Shown here: piece after piece, positions 1-12,212 of the stretch
How positions within the stretch are numbered: the first letter of the stretch is position 1
How the letters are laid out: every line of letters begins with the position of its first letter
Assembly: GCA_014549065.1 (NCBI GenBank)
Contig: JACDOX010000084.1
Span: forward strand, 1,017,178 to 1,081,177
DNA from: Cardinalis cardinalis
Lineage: Eukaryota; Chordata; Aves; Passeriformes; Cardinalidae
Direction: 5' to 3'
Length of the DNA stretch: 64,000 nt
Notes under the pieces: generated by a model
Database searches by the model: none
Told to the model about the DNA's origin: nothing
The model's input: the letters and a program-made list of their open reading frames with translations, nothing else
Program-made: the position numbers and the translations under genes

Positions 1-3000
1 TCCTTACCCAAGGTTGATAGGTTCAAAATAAAACCAAGACCCCTNGACACGATGCATGCCAGATTTTTACTTCCTCTTGGTTTATTTGTTTATTTACACA
101 TTAATGGTATTGATGTCTCATGCTTAAGAGATCAAACTAAATGCTATCGTATAAAAGATGTTGAACTCTTGCCTCCAGATTTTTTCATGTATTCCATATA
201 TTAAAGGAAAAAATGCATTAACTAAGCTTTTATCTTTCTAGTTCTTCAAGCATGAAGTCTAAACTGCTCTGTAGGGGGGGAATTTAGGACTGATGTCTGA
301 ACCCAAATTTGTGTCTTGGTTTGTGATTTCAGTTTGCATCATGTGATAATAAAATCTGCAAAACAGACTTTATGTGGAGGCAAATATTGTTAATATCAAT
401 AAAACAAAAAACAGAGCAATGCAAAATAACATTTGAGATCAATATTTTTAGTACATTTTTGCTACATAGAATTGATGCATGGATAAAGAGATAATTTTAT
501 GCGTTACTCTATATATTTATCTATCTTTTTAATATTGACTCATGTAAGTATTACAAGACAATTAACATAAAATAAGCTCACATTCTTCAAGTCTTTGTCC
601 AGGAGATTTGAAGNTCTCTTCACAAGTCTGTAGGTATTTTTATTTCCCAGTTAAATATTTTAGTACACCTTAGTATTGAAAAAATGTATGTGAAACAAAT
701 TATGATAGCCATAAAATGGTGATGGTTGTTTTCCCTTTATATTTTTAATAAAAAGCAAAGCCTCATTCCATGACACAGTCACTAACATAATATTTATTTC
801 CCCCTGATTCAGCCTGTTAAATGTATAGATGAAATGTTAAAAACCATTAGAAATAAAATTGATCCTGCCGTATATCTCAGCCTTTTCCTGAACTGGCTTT
901 TCATCAATGATATCCACCAAGGGAGTGCACATTTCATTTTACATCGTGAAGAGATAATTATACTGCCTCAATTAGACCTTTCATTGCTGGACTATAAAGG
1001 GCTGCTAGTGCAGACCCAGATCATTTGCCTCTAAAATGCACTACTTTTCCTTCTTCAGACTCCACAAGCAAGGTGCCTACCTGCTGAACAAGAAGCTACG
1101 GCTGATTGCTTTTAGCCTCTCTTACNCTTGTTTTCACAAACCCGAGGATGAGGACACATGCTTGCTTGAAGCCAGGCCCCTAAGATTCAGGCATGTCAGT
1201 GTCCATTTTCTGTGTCCATCATGTGGAGATGAGCACTGCTCCACCCAGAGATAAAGTTTGCTGAATGATTTTAAGTACCAGTAGCGTGGGTGAAGGTGCA
1301 AACAACAGCAATAGCTTAATCCCTCGCGTATATCTTAAAAGATAATTGGTTTGAAGCAGATACTAGTTATATAAGTAAGGACAGTGAGAGAGAAGACTGG
1401 AACAGAGTCTGATATATGGAATGGAAATTTTTTTGTAATGCAGGCTTTGTCAAATGCATTTCCTGCTCACATGTTTGTGATGAAGACCTGGGATACTTTC
1501 CTCTAACAGAGCAATTTAATTTCAGAGCCTTTTTTTTGGGGGGGGGGAGAAAAGGGAGATTTTATTCTCCATAACATTACCCTATATTAATTAAATTTTA
1601 TTTTGATAATAAGTTTTTAAAATAATATCATATCGTATTATGGAGATTGAGAAAGGAGTGGAATACTGACTGTCCTTTTTCCTTGGTCTGCAGAAGGTAT
1701 GGGTTTTAGCTGTTCAAGTTTCCTTTGGAAATATGTTAGTCAAGAACACATCTTGGTTTTAAGAATAGCTGCTCAATGAGAAAGAGCAGTGTAAATGTTA
1801 TCTTTATTCCAGGTGAGGAGAAAATCTCTGAAAAGCATTTTGAGGAGTGTCATCTTTGTGGGTTGATGGAAGGTGTAAGAAATATGACTATGATTGTGGT
1901 TTGCCCACTGAGAGACTCTCCCCCACAACCCAAATGGCTTTCTTGTGTGTGGCATTTCAGAAACCCATTTTTTTCTGCCTCCAGGCATGTGGAATGCCTG
2001 TGCAGAAAATATTTTTTTTCTTTTTTGTGCACNGCTTGTCATGAGTTGGACACAACCTCTCTGGAATGCAATGTAGGAGTTTGAAAGGGAGGTTTTAAAA
2101 ATTCAGAGCTGCCTGAGGACTGTGAGTATTACTAATGAAAATGTGTTTGAGTTTAATGTTGAAACTAAATGTCCCATAGAACAGAATGAAATTAACTTCT
2201 TCCCTCCCTAAAACTCATACAGAAGTTTCCAAAGCCTTAAATCTGGCCCAGATAACTTAGCCTCTGAGTCAAAAACTGCTCCCTATGCCTCACATAAACA
2301 CCCACACCCAGGCATCTCGTATTATCTTCCATTTCTTCACTCTGCCAATTATTTGTCACACCCCGTTATTGTGGACTATCTTAAATTAGCTCCTTAGTAA
2401 CTCAAACATTTTTTAACTGCTCAGGAACCAGGAGTTCATCATGTTAAGGAGCTCCCAGGCCTTAATTGTTGCGATAGAAGTCGTTTAGGACACTGATGGT
2501 GGCCATGAATCATGGCAGAGGCAGCAGGGGCACCACCTGGCAACAGGGCTGTGTCTCCCAAAGCAGGAGGTGTTCTACTCATCCCCTACACCAGAGAAAG
2601 ATGGAGTGCTCTACAGGTGGTGGGATGCATCTTGTAGCAGTGTCCCTTTGAGTCATGAAGCCTGAGGGAGATGGCAGCAACAACCCACTACTCACTCTCT
2701 TTAATCAGGTGTGAGCGCAGAGGCGTGACTGTGGGTATGATCTAGCTGCCTTGGTCCCTAGTGCNGAGGCAGAGAGCACTGGTCCTTTCTGCAGGAACAG
2801 TAATTAGTCAGGAGGCAGCCTAGCTACCAAGTACAATGCTCATTGTTTCTCTCCTTGACAGCAAGCTCAGGCTGGTTATTAACAAAAAAAAAATCTTTTG
2901 CTTTGAAAGTAATTTTGCTTTCTCCATCCTCCAGTGCTACATTTCCTTGCAAAAACCATGCTGAGTCACATAACACTGTGGCTAACCCTGTGGGACCTCT

Positions 3001-3499
3001 TGAGGTGCCACTTTGGCACACTGGCTCAGAAGTCTCAGACTGGACCAAGACCAGAAAAACAAGCAGTGAGGTGGAGGTAGCCTCCCAGTTCCCATGGCAC
3101 AGATGGGAGAAAGTTTTGTGGGAGACCTTCCATAGCACATTACATGACAGCTTTTTAACAAGAGGGAAATTAAGTCCNCTGTTACTTGTTGGACTGGGAT
3201 TGATTACACTGAGTCCTGCAACCCTCTGGATATTTTTAGTCTGCAGACCACAAAGNGCTTTCACTGTAACTGGACAGTCACTAGTGTCCATTTACTGCAC
3301 TGTCCTTGTCATCTGAAGTTTTCAGTCATACAGTTTGCTGACTAATTGTACCAAGCAATGTGTTTTTAATACAATGGGTATTTACAACCTGCAATAGTTA
3401 TATATAAGCCTTAAAAAAATATGCAATGTCTGACTACTAAATCATATGATTTTAAAGGAGGTTGTGTATATTTTTACATCCACTTTAGACTTACACACA
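1..3499. other. Non-coding unique sequence
   Basis: AT-rich sequence with no repeat that I recognise. T8G10 stands at 1530-1547. Two overlapping open frames of about 155 codons on opposite strands (2824-3316), both crossing Ns, look like a chance stop-free stretch. The stretch 2400-2820 is slightly GC-richer (AGGCAGCAGGGGCACC) without identifiable function. Confidence 0.6.
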
Positions 3500-3700
3500 G
3501 AGAGTATTTCCAATTGTTTACATATGTTAGAATCTCTTGCATTTAAATAGCTCATTATGCAAATATTTACAAAATACATGGATATTTATTTTTACTGTAC
3601 CCTCTATTCAATCACTGAGCTAAGATTTAATGTCTAAACATTGTCTGCAGAGTCGCATGTGCAGTAATGTATTATGACTAATTATGTACTATATACAGTT
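3500..3700. promoter_or_regulatory. AT-rich segment with perfect octamer (POU) site
   Basis: ATGCAAAT at 3557-3564 is a perfect octamer motif. It lies in AT-rich non-repetitive text with further homeodomain-like sites (TTTAAATAGCTC, GACTAATTATG). One octamer is expected about once per 65 kb per strand by chance, so the evidence is weak. Confidence 0.18.
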
Positions 3701-6700
3701 ATACAACNAAAAAAAAGATTAAAAAAATATTAGCCTTTCAAAGGCAAGTGCTCAAATTTATGGAGCATCAGAGGTAAGGTGCAATCCTATTTCAACCCCC
3801 AATTATGCACATGTGCCTTATACCATGGTGTTCACTAGCCATGCTCCAGTTGTCCCCCAGCTGCCTTCAGCTGCGATGGGTGCGTGTCCCACNCTGTGTC
3901 ACGGGCCAAGCCTCTGACCAAGGCTCCAGCCAAGCCTTGGGATCAGACCAAGGCAAATTTATAATGTTTCCCAGGCGAGGACTTTTTCCTGGATTTGGTC
4001 ACCTAAGCAACTGACCTGGCTCAGCGCGCATGTTTCTGATTTTCCCACTCCAAGAGCAAGGGCTTGCAGAAAGAGAACGCCCTGTACTAATTCACCTCTC
4101 CGGCTGGAGCCATACACCAAGCAGGACTAATTTTGCATTTGAGACATTTGAAAGAGCACTGTGTTCTCCTATAATCAAAGACAGACTGAAGTAATTGTGT
4201 GAAGGATTTTCCTGACCAGAATATCTTCCACNGGGAAGTGCTGCTTTGTCAGAATTAAAGTACTTCACAGGAACATTTTGTTTGTGATGATATTTTTTGA
4301 CAGAAAAAAATGTGAGCAATTCAAAATCTGAAGAAAGTTCCTCTCACTGCTGATTGTTTCAATGTAGGCCAGATTTAATTTCTTTTGTTTTCAGATTATA
4401 TATTATTTATATTTACTATTCATAAGTTAAATATTATCTAATCCCCTGCACAATGCCCTTGGAACATTTAAATTTTTAAAATTCTGACATTAACCAATTT
4501 GATTATTGGAAGGCTTCAATAAGTTTGGGTTTTACAGTTATGTGTTTATTGGCCCTTCTGCATGCACAGGGCTTTCCTATATTTTATGAAAACAAGAAAA
4601 TTTCAGAAACTTAATTTCAACAGAATTTATAACTGNTATGAGGATGACATCCAACCTAAAAAAAAAATCTTTTTAAGTGGATAAAGTTTTTCACAAGTTA
4701 AAAGCAGCCAAAATAAATCTAAAAATTATTGAGNGATCTCAATAATAGATGGCAACTTTTGTTCCACCTACTACACTGCAAACAATTTGTCCTTGGAAGT
4801 TACTCTGAAAACAGTATTTCATTTTTTAAATAGTACAATTATAGACAAAGAGAAGATACTTGAAGCCAGGTTTTTTTAGTGTTAGCTGAATCAGTGATGA
4901 GTGCCTTGCCTGTAGTTAAAATTTCCTAAAGCTAATTTATAGCAATATGCATCCTACATATTGATAATGTCCTAATAAAACCAGAATAAATAGAAGTTAT
5001 CTTAAACTGAAGACAGATGGGACTACAGTAATATCATTTGGATAAAGATTTCTCAGGATAATTAATCTGATTGCAAATCTTTTATTTCCAGTCCACAAAA
5101 CATTTTGTAACTTCCTGGGTATTTATATCAATTGACATTAATATATGACATTAATTATATTTATATTAANTGACATTAATATCACTACATTCTGATTATG
5201 GAAAAAGGTAAAGCAAAACAGTGATGAAGGAGACTCATGTAGACAAGAATCAGGAAATGTTAAGAGTTTTATTAAAAAGGAATGTTTTCATAGCATTTCA
5301 TGCTAAATAAACAGTGTTTGGCCAGTGTCTGACATAACGGATCAGGATTCTTCAATTCCTTACTCACTTGCTTTCTTTGGAGACATTTGGAAATAGGAGT
5401 GCTCACAGCAGTCATGCTCACAACTGTAATGTGGGTAGTAGGAAATCCACCTCCATACAGTGCACTGAAACAAGCCCTTGTTTGGCTGTAGGCTTGACTG
5501 CTTTTTATGTCAAACATTGATTGNTTGGGCAAAAAGAGATCATCCTGGTTTTCCACAGACCCTTAGCCAGAGGTGGCTACACCACCATCCAAGCTTTTTT
5601 ACATTTAATTTTCTACTAGCCACTTGTTGGGGATCTTAATAGAGAAATGAGCTTCTGATCTTCCAGGGACTGGGATTTTTGAACAACTTTCCTACAGACA
5701 TATTGAGGGGCAAGAAAGCCAAGAGGGATTATGAAGTGGATCTCAGTGTGTTTAGGAAAGGGATTATAGACCACGTTTTTCTGCAACAGCAGCCAACTGT
5801 GATTGGTGGCTCAGGAGTTTCTTTTGTTTGCTGAAGCAGACTCNTCCAAACTCAAAAGGACCAATGCCTTCTCAAAAGCTTCAGCTCCTTTCTGGAGGGA
5901 GCAAAAGCTATCTGAGGCATAGGTTCCTGCTGCTGAAATCCAGGGCCAGAACTCAGACCAACCTCTGGGGTTCTGTCTCTTCTGCTGGCTTCCTCCTCCT
6001 CCNGCTCCCACCTCAGTCTCACAGAGTAGCCTTGGGAGAGCCAAGCAATGTACACATGGCATTTTCACATCTAAAACAATGGGCCTAGTGTTGCATAAAC
6101 CACTCTGATGAAGGCAATAATGCTTGATTAAAATATGGTAGGNATGCCAATCATTACTGCAGTAAGGCTGCACCACAGAATCCACTGCTTGGAAGGCACC
6201 AACCCAAGCAATTTTACAGTCTCAGCTTGCTCTGCTCCAAACTTAAGACTCTCATTCTGTTCCCCTGACCTCCTCTTCTATCACTGGAGATATATTCCAT
6301 CACACCAGNTCTGTTTCAGGTGGAAAGCAGATTGCCTTTAAAAAAAGAGAAAAAGGAAGGCAAAAAANAGGACNCACCTATGCATTTCACATGTGATTTC
6401 CACCCACCTCCTGCCATATAGGTACAAAAATGTTGAGCTTATTTATGTATAAATAAAAACACTTTTTCATCACTGCAACTTGTAAATAGGAAATGAAGTC
6501 ACAATCCTCGAAATTATAATGGCAGGCACATAAAGACACAGTTGCTGGCACGGAATTCAATTAACAGATAGCAATCACCCTTGGGTGACTGTGTGAGGTG
6601 GAAATATACAGGCATGCTAATAAGTAATATCTTAAAGCCAANGCGTTTATCAGCCAGCAGCCAGACATGGGCATAAGTGTGGGCAGACAGCACTGCTCTG

Positions 6701-8249
6701 GGATATTTAATAAAACCTGCTCTCTTCACTTGAGGATTTGTGTTTAATCATTTGGTAACATTTTAGAAACATCTAGCCTGGGAAGCTTCTCAAATGGAAA
6801 TGCTTAGGTCAGAAAATGTAGAGAGTTATTTACTGATGCTAAAATAGCCAAAGGAACAGAGTGGATTCTAGGTAATATTAACAGAATGCTTTGTTGCCAT
6901 CTTTTTGACCTTTTAAGTTTCTGGGGTATGCCTGCTACGTGAATCGCAGCCTTATCTGGGTAAACATGCAGGAGGCGTTCATTAATACTGGGAAAGTGAA
7001 TGATTGAACTGCTGTTTGAAATATAATTTTAACTCTTCTTTGCTTGGTTGAAAGCCTAAAGCTAAAATAGTTTTCTTCTAAGCTCCTTGAACTTTAATTT
7101 GCATTGCATTTTGGCCTTTCAAAGGCTTCAGGCAGGCCAAGGTTTGTCATCTGCTGAAAGATGTTCAATTTAAACTTTCTCATCAGGGTTCTNTTTGTGC
7201 CACAGCAGTAGGGTAAAGTCCCAGGGCTGTTTTGCATGGCTAAATACCACTGCTTGGAGGAAAGGTAAATCCAGTAGCAAAGTCATGAGTTTCTTTAAAG
7301 GAAGGCAGTTCAACTTAGGGAGACATTTGTTAGGAGCTTCATGAAGAAGAAATGTAAGGGATGGTGTTAGTACATTCTTGGGTAACTGCCCAGGGTTAAA
7401 GGATTCATAAAATGAAAGTGGTTTGGAGCAGGACCCAGGAGGCCAGCCAGCCTAGTGGTAGGACATGCAGGAAGCAGCATTGCTCAGCCATTACCAAGGA
7501 AGGCTGGAGNATGTTGGCTGTGAAGCAGACACTGTTGTTAGTACGTGCTCTTACTGCTTTTGGTTTCAACTCTGACCTGGATGTGCAGTCATACGTTCTG
7601 TGGTCATTGGCTCTGCCCCTGCAACTGGGCTGGAGACAGCAGGAAGTCAGTGGTGCCTGCGCTCCTTGCCTGGGAGAGGGGAACACCCCTCTGGGCACAC
7701 TGTCTCAGCAGCCTGCGCTGTNCCTCCCGCCGGTCTGGCTGCCTGCTTTGCTTGCTTTGGCACATTCCTGGTGCCCATGCAGACTCTGGTGGCCCCCAAT
7801 AGTTGTGTAGCAGCTGAAGTAGTGAGGTGATTGTCTAATTTTCAGAGTCTTAGTCATTTTGTTTTGTCAGAGGAATCATCGACAGGTGGGCTGAAGCAAA
7901 TGTTAGAGATGGGCAGTGGCATGCAGCAAGCACCCTCTGACNGGTGCTCTCAGTGCCTGCTCCCTCTTCCCCTGGGGACGCATGTGACCTACCAATCAGT
8001 GGCCCGAGCCTCTGCCAGCCACTTTCCACGCTGCTGGCATGCAGCCCAGCCTGGGCTCCGCTCAGGAAGCTGTAAAGTGGCTCTGAATAGCTGCTGTGAA
8101 GCTGTCCCTGTGCTGCTCCTGTCACAAAGAGTTTTCAGTGCCCGCCTCAGTAATGGATGGGTTTCTCCTATAGAGAGTGCCAAACAATGCAGTGATACAT
8201 TCAGGTTTTATTAGTGTGAGTTTAGCGTGGCCACATTATTCATAATGGA
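3701..8249. other. Non-coding sequence, repeat-free apart from listed items
   Basis: AT-rich to about 5.3 kb, then mixed. 6880-7190 is non-repetitive with CTACGTGAATCGCAGCC and GCATTGCATTTTGGCC, and could include a conserved element. 7400-8150 is a GC-richer patch rich in CTG and CAG in which open frames exist in several phases, none convincing. Single Ns are dense at 5844-6642. Confidence 0.55.
5121..5182. repeat. 24-bp direct repeats in AT-rich DNA
   Basis: ATTTATATCAAT then TGACATTAATAT (5121-5144) recurs as ATTTATATTAAN then TGACATTAATAT (5159-5182), differing at one called base. A third partial copy of TGACATTAATT lies between them at 5146-5156. This looks like a local tandem duplication in an AT-rich stretch. 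Confidence 0.8.
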
Positions 8250-8345
8250 AACAGCACAGGAGAACTGCGCTCTTCATCCCAAACGCGAGACCATAAATCC
8301 TGTGAGCCACGCAGCACCATCGAGTGATGTGTTTGCACCACTTAT
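8250..8345. promoter_or_regulatory. CpG-retaining patch, candidate conserved element
   Basis: GAACTGCGCTCTTCATCCC, AAACGCGAGACCATAAATCC, CACGCAGCACC and ATCGAGTGATG give five CpGs in about 70 bp, beside ACATTATTCATAATGG. No exon or repeat is recognised. Confidence 0.22.
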
Positions 8346-11300
8346 TTAGCAGGAAAGCTATTTGTAGTCCCTCTGTATGTAAACCCAAGCTGTCTTAATA
8401 TTGCAAGCCCAAACTGTGTTGGAGGAGGTAACAGCAACAAAAAAATAGCAACCAATACATTTTTGAAAACTCAGTCGTAACTACAATACCAGGGCTCAGC
8501 CCCAGCCGCCAAGCGAGAGGGGAGCAAGTGCTGTGGGTGGGTGCTCTGCTGAGGGGCTCAGCCCTTGCCCATCTCTGGGCTATGGCGGGGGGTGCTGTGT
8601 TTGCCTCAGGACTGAACATGGACCTGCTTTGCTGAGGAGTGCGTGTTTCTGTGGGACACAGGGAGACTTTGTGCGGCCGCTCCCTTGGTTTGCTTTCGCA
8701 GAGGGCAGCTGCAGCAGTGGGGTGTGTGAGGTATGCCCGGTGGAGGTACACTAATGGCCTGAGTGCAGGAAAGCTGGTCAAGAGTTAAAGACAATTGTAA
8801 TTTACTGTGATGAGGACACATCACCTGCCTAACATTAATCTTGATTTTGGGTGTCAGGAAGCAGCACCAGCTATATGCTGATTTGCTGTTATGTGTCCCT
8901 TGGGAGACTGTCCCAGAGGGAGTCAGCCTGGGCTCACAACGGGGAGCAAGCAGCGGCTTGGGAGGAGCTAGGCTGAAAGCACTGCCTCCCTTCATGTAGG
9001 CTCTGGATGACTGCAAGGGAGATAAAGCTGATTTTTGTGTGCTTCTGCACACAACCTAGTGACCTAGAAATGAAGGGCTACAGAAGCTATTACCAGCCTT
9101 TTCAACTACTGCCTCTTGCAGAATTCCTGTCACCCTGCTTCCATCAGCTTTGCCAGGCCTGGAAGCTGGGCAGTGGAAGCCCCCATCACCTGTGGCCTAA
9201 GAACTGTTTCTTTGATGCTGCACAGCACTCATTGAGGTAAATGGTCATAAGAAGATTCATGCACATTTTAGATGTATTATTTTGACTCAGATACAATGGC
9301 TTAGGAAAATTATTGAGCAGGTTCTTGTTGCTTTTGCNGGAAATATTGCCTGAACTTGTGGGAACACCTCCCCTCTCTCTCCTCTTCCATTCTCTCCCTC
9401 ATCCATACCCTCTCCAGTATGGCCATTAAGCAATTCATCCTGGCCTGAGAGAGGAATCTCTGATTTCCTAAGTCTCACGTGTGAAGCAAGCTCTCTGCAC
9501 TTCTCCAGCTACTTTGTTCACTGTAGGTATTAGCACTGGAAATGCTGACAGCAGCTGCTAAAGGTTAAATGTGTTTGTAGAAAATCAATAGTGTGGTGCC
9601 CTGCTCTCCCTTTCCCCTCAACTTCTCAGAGGGAAAATAGCCCCTGGACACATGAAGAATATGAGTTCACATTTCTCCATCTCAGAACACATGCATTTAT
9701 GCAAGAGGCTTAAAGGATATCTTCTATGATCCTGATACAGCGACACTTCTCTTAATTCAGTGCTTGGANGAGTGACAGAGGCTTCTGGAAGTGTTGGTTA
9801 TTATGCAGGGCATGTGTTTTAAAACGTTAAGTACCTTGATTGTCTCTCACATAGCTAGTGCTGTCAGCACTTTGCACAGTGCTTTTATGTGCGTTTTTCC
9901 TCCCTGAGACACCTGTGTTAAGTTCAGAACTGATTCTGCTTCTGAAGCAATTTATTAAACATCTTCAGTGAACCACTTCTGTGAAGAGGTCAATTTCTTT
10001 CTGCCTAGAGATGCAAAACTCTGGGCTTCAGTTGGTAAATGCAAGTATTAGGTGAATTTCTCACTGTTTAACTTGAGCTTTCCTTCAATCTACTCTCTCT
10101 AGTGATCCCCCCTTTAATATAGGAATTTATTATCCATGAAATGTGGAGACATGCTACTGTACCAGTCTAGAGCAGGTGCAGTTGGGTAGCCTGGCATGCA
10201 CACACTCTGCTCTTCACCCTCTTCTGGAGGACACATTTTCCAGACGACTGAAAACATCTGTTTCTTTCTCTTTCTTTGTCTTGCTTGCAAGGTGCCAGTG
10301 AGGTGATGGTGGCTTGGCACACATTCATGCCATGAGGCTCCTGGAGCANGACCAGCCTGAAGCTGGTCCCTAAAGCAGCTCATGCACAGGCTGCTGGATA
10401 CGTGTGAGGAGCCTCTGGCTTTTGGTTCTCTCTGAGGTGGCCTCCCTGGAGGTTAAAAACAGGACTCTGGGAAGGAGTCCTGCCCCAAAACCCAATTTTG
10501 TAATGTTTTTCCTTGTCTTACTGCTTGAAGGTCTTCAGGCTGGTGTTATCTACACATCCTCACCCTCAGAGGTCCAAATGCCTTTCTGTATCCTTGTTTG
10601 TGGGTGGGCTTTTTATTTTTGTTTGTTTGCTTTGTTTTTAATTTGGACATTTCTGATACGCAAATTGACCTGGATCATATCTGCACATTCTAGACACAAC
10701 AGGCTTAATATTAAAATACAAATTTTAGGTGTGATGAACTGGATCCAAATTAAAATTTACTTTTCAAGGCTTCTGCATGAATTTTTTCCTGCTCTTTTTT
10801 TCTGCCACCCATCATTCTTATCATTATTCTGGGATCACTTTTATTTTGCTTCATTTTATTTATTCCAGCTAGGAATATGGCTCATGATGTTTTGATATCC
10901 CTCCAGTTCTGGAAGGAGCACATTTACTGAGGTAAAAAGTGGTAGGTATTCCTAAAGTTACCTCTAAGACCTTGGTCAGTCTTTAATGAGTAGACCTGAG
11001 ACGGAAGATCCTGAAGTTAGAGGGACCATTTCTATTGGAATATCAAACTGTCATCCCAAGACAAGTATGGACATACAAAGTCAATATTTCCCTGAACAGT
11101 GAATATTTTGGTAGAATTCTTACATTGCTTAAAGTTACAGCTTTTTGGCAAGATTTTTATTTCATGTGATTCAATATAATTTTCTGGGCTGTATTTTGCA
11201 TACAATGTGATTTCTTTAAAAGGTTTTTTTGTTTGTTTGTTTGTTTTTAGGGAGGGTGTTCTGTTATTTTTTCTTATTTTCTTTTGAATTTATTTTTTGT

Positions 11301-12025
11301 TAGANAAAGTCAGACTGCAAATTTGAGAAGCAAAACTGATTACAAAAAGTACCTGCAGAGCATTAATCAGTGGGAACTTGAGATGAAGCAGACTCTCAGA
11401 GCTAGTGATAGAGTAGTATTTTTCTTCTTTATCATAAAAAGGGTCTGTAGAAGTATGTACTTGAATCACTAAAAATGTCCAGTTCTCAAGGATGCTGACC
11501 AACTTGGTATTCTTAGTTTTGATTTAAATGAAATATTTTCAGCATGTGGTTCATTTCCAAAAAAATCAAACAGAAAAAAAATCTTGAACCGTAAATGATG
11601 CTTCACATTTCCTGCTGGAAAAGATTCCAGAAGCTCATAAAATGTCTCCAGCCCTTACAATATATCAAGTCATATTAATTTATGGTAGTCAATGAAGAGT
11701 CAGAAATGGCAGAGGAGAGAGATGGAGAGCCTATAATATTTACTTTCTTTCAGAACTGTATATCAGAGGGCTTTTTTTTTGCCTTTATACACAACTCAGG
11801 CACAGCATCTCTTCTTTCTTGCTTCAGGAAAAAAAGGAAAAAATGAAAGAAGGAAAAAAATCTACATATTTGTATTAAATTATGTTCTCCAAGTAGCAAA
11901 TTCCCTCTGCCAGCTATCTGTGGGTGTGCAGCCCTTCCTCAGGAACATGCTGTATCTTCTGAGTTCCTGTGTTTGTGATATCACAGGGCTTTTGCTCTGA
12001 AGAACCATGAATGGGGCCATTATGA
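8346..12025. other. Non-coding sequence
   Basis: GC-richer to about 9.0 kb (GGCTATGGCGGGGGGTGC at 8578), then mixed. The longest open frame of the window (163 codons, 10404-10895) starts at GTG and its second half is Phe/Leu/Ile-rich because the DNA is T-rich. I regard it as chance. No other gene-like signal. Confidence 0.6.
11231..11248. repeat. (GTTT)n microsatellite
   Basis: Four perfect GTTT units within a T-rich stretch. Confidence 0.85.
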
Positions 12026-12185
12026 GGGGCCGACAGATAATTAAGATTCTGAGAGGGGCAGGCTGCTAAAAGCGTGTTTAGTGAGGAAATTACAAGGCCA
12101 ATAAAAAAATGTCTTTGCGAGTTCCGAATGTATTCTTTTCTTCACTGGGTCTAATTCTTCAAGGTCTGGCTGGATCGTGATGAAG
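12026..12185. promoter_or_regulatory. Candidate conserved non-coding element
   Basis: The stretch combines retained CpGs (GGCCGACAG, AAGCGTG, TTGCGAG, TCCGAATG, GATCGTG) with homeodomain-like GATAATTAAG, a CCAAT-type GGCCAATAAAAA and AGGAAATTACAAGG, and has no repeat similarity. A spanning minus-strand open frame (12041-12334) looks like chance. Conservation cannot be tested here. Confidence 0.25.
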
Positions 12186-12198
12186 TTTTCTTTCATCC

Positions 12199-12212
12199 TT
12201 TTTTTTTTTTTT
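12199..12212. repeat. Poly(T) run of 14 bases
   Basis: An uninterrupted T run with a pyrimidine continuation (CTCTCTAC). It follows directly on the CpG-retaining candidate element at 12026-12185. Confidence 0.85.

Noticed and set aside
2824..3316. Open frames of 155 and 157 codons overlapping on opposite strands
   Set aside because: Overlapping stop-free frames on both strands, both crossing two Ns, indicate a chance lack of stops. No protein resemblance.
10404..10895. Longest open frame in the window, 163 codons, with hydrophobic stretches that look like membrane segments
   Set aside because: It starts at GTG, not ATG. The hydrophobic composition follows from T-rich DNA. No family, splice signal or promoter is seen.
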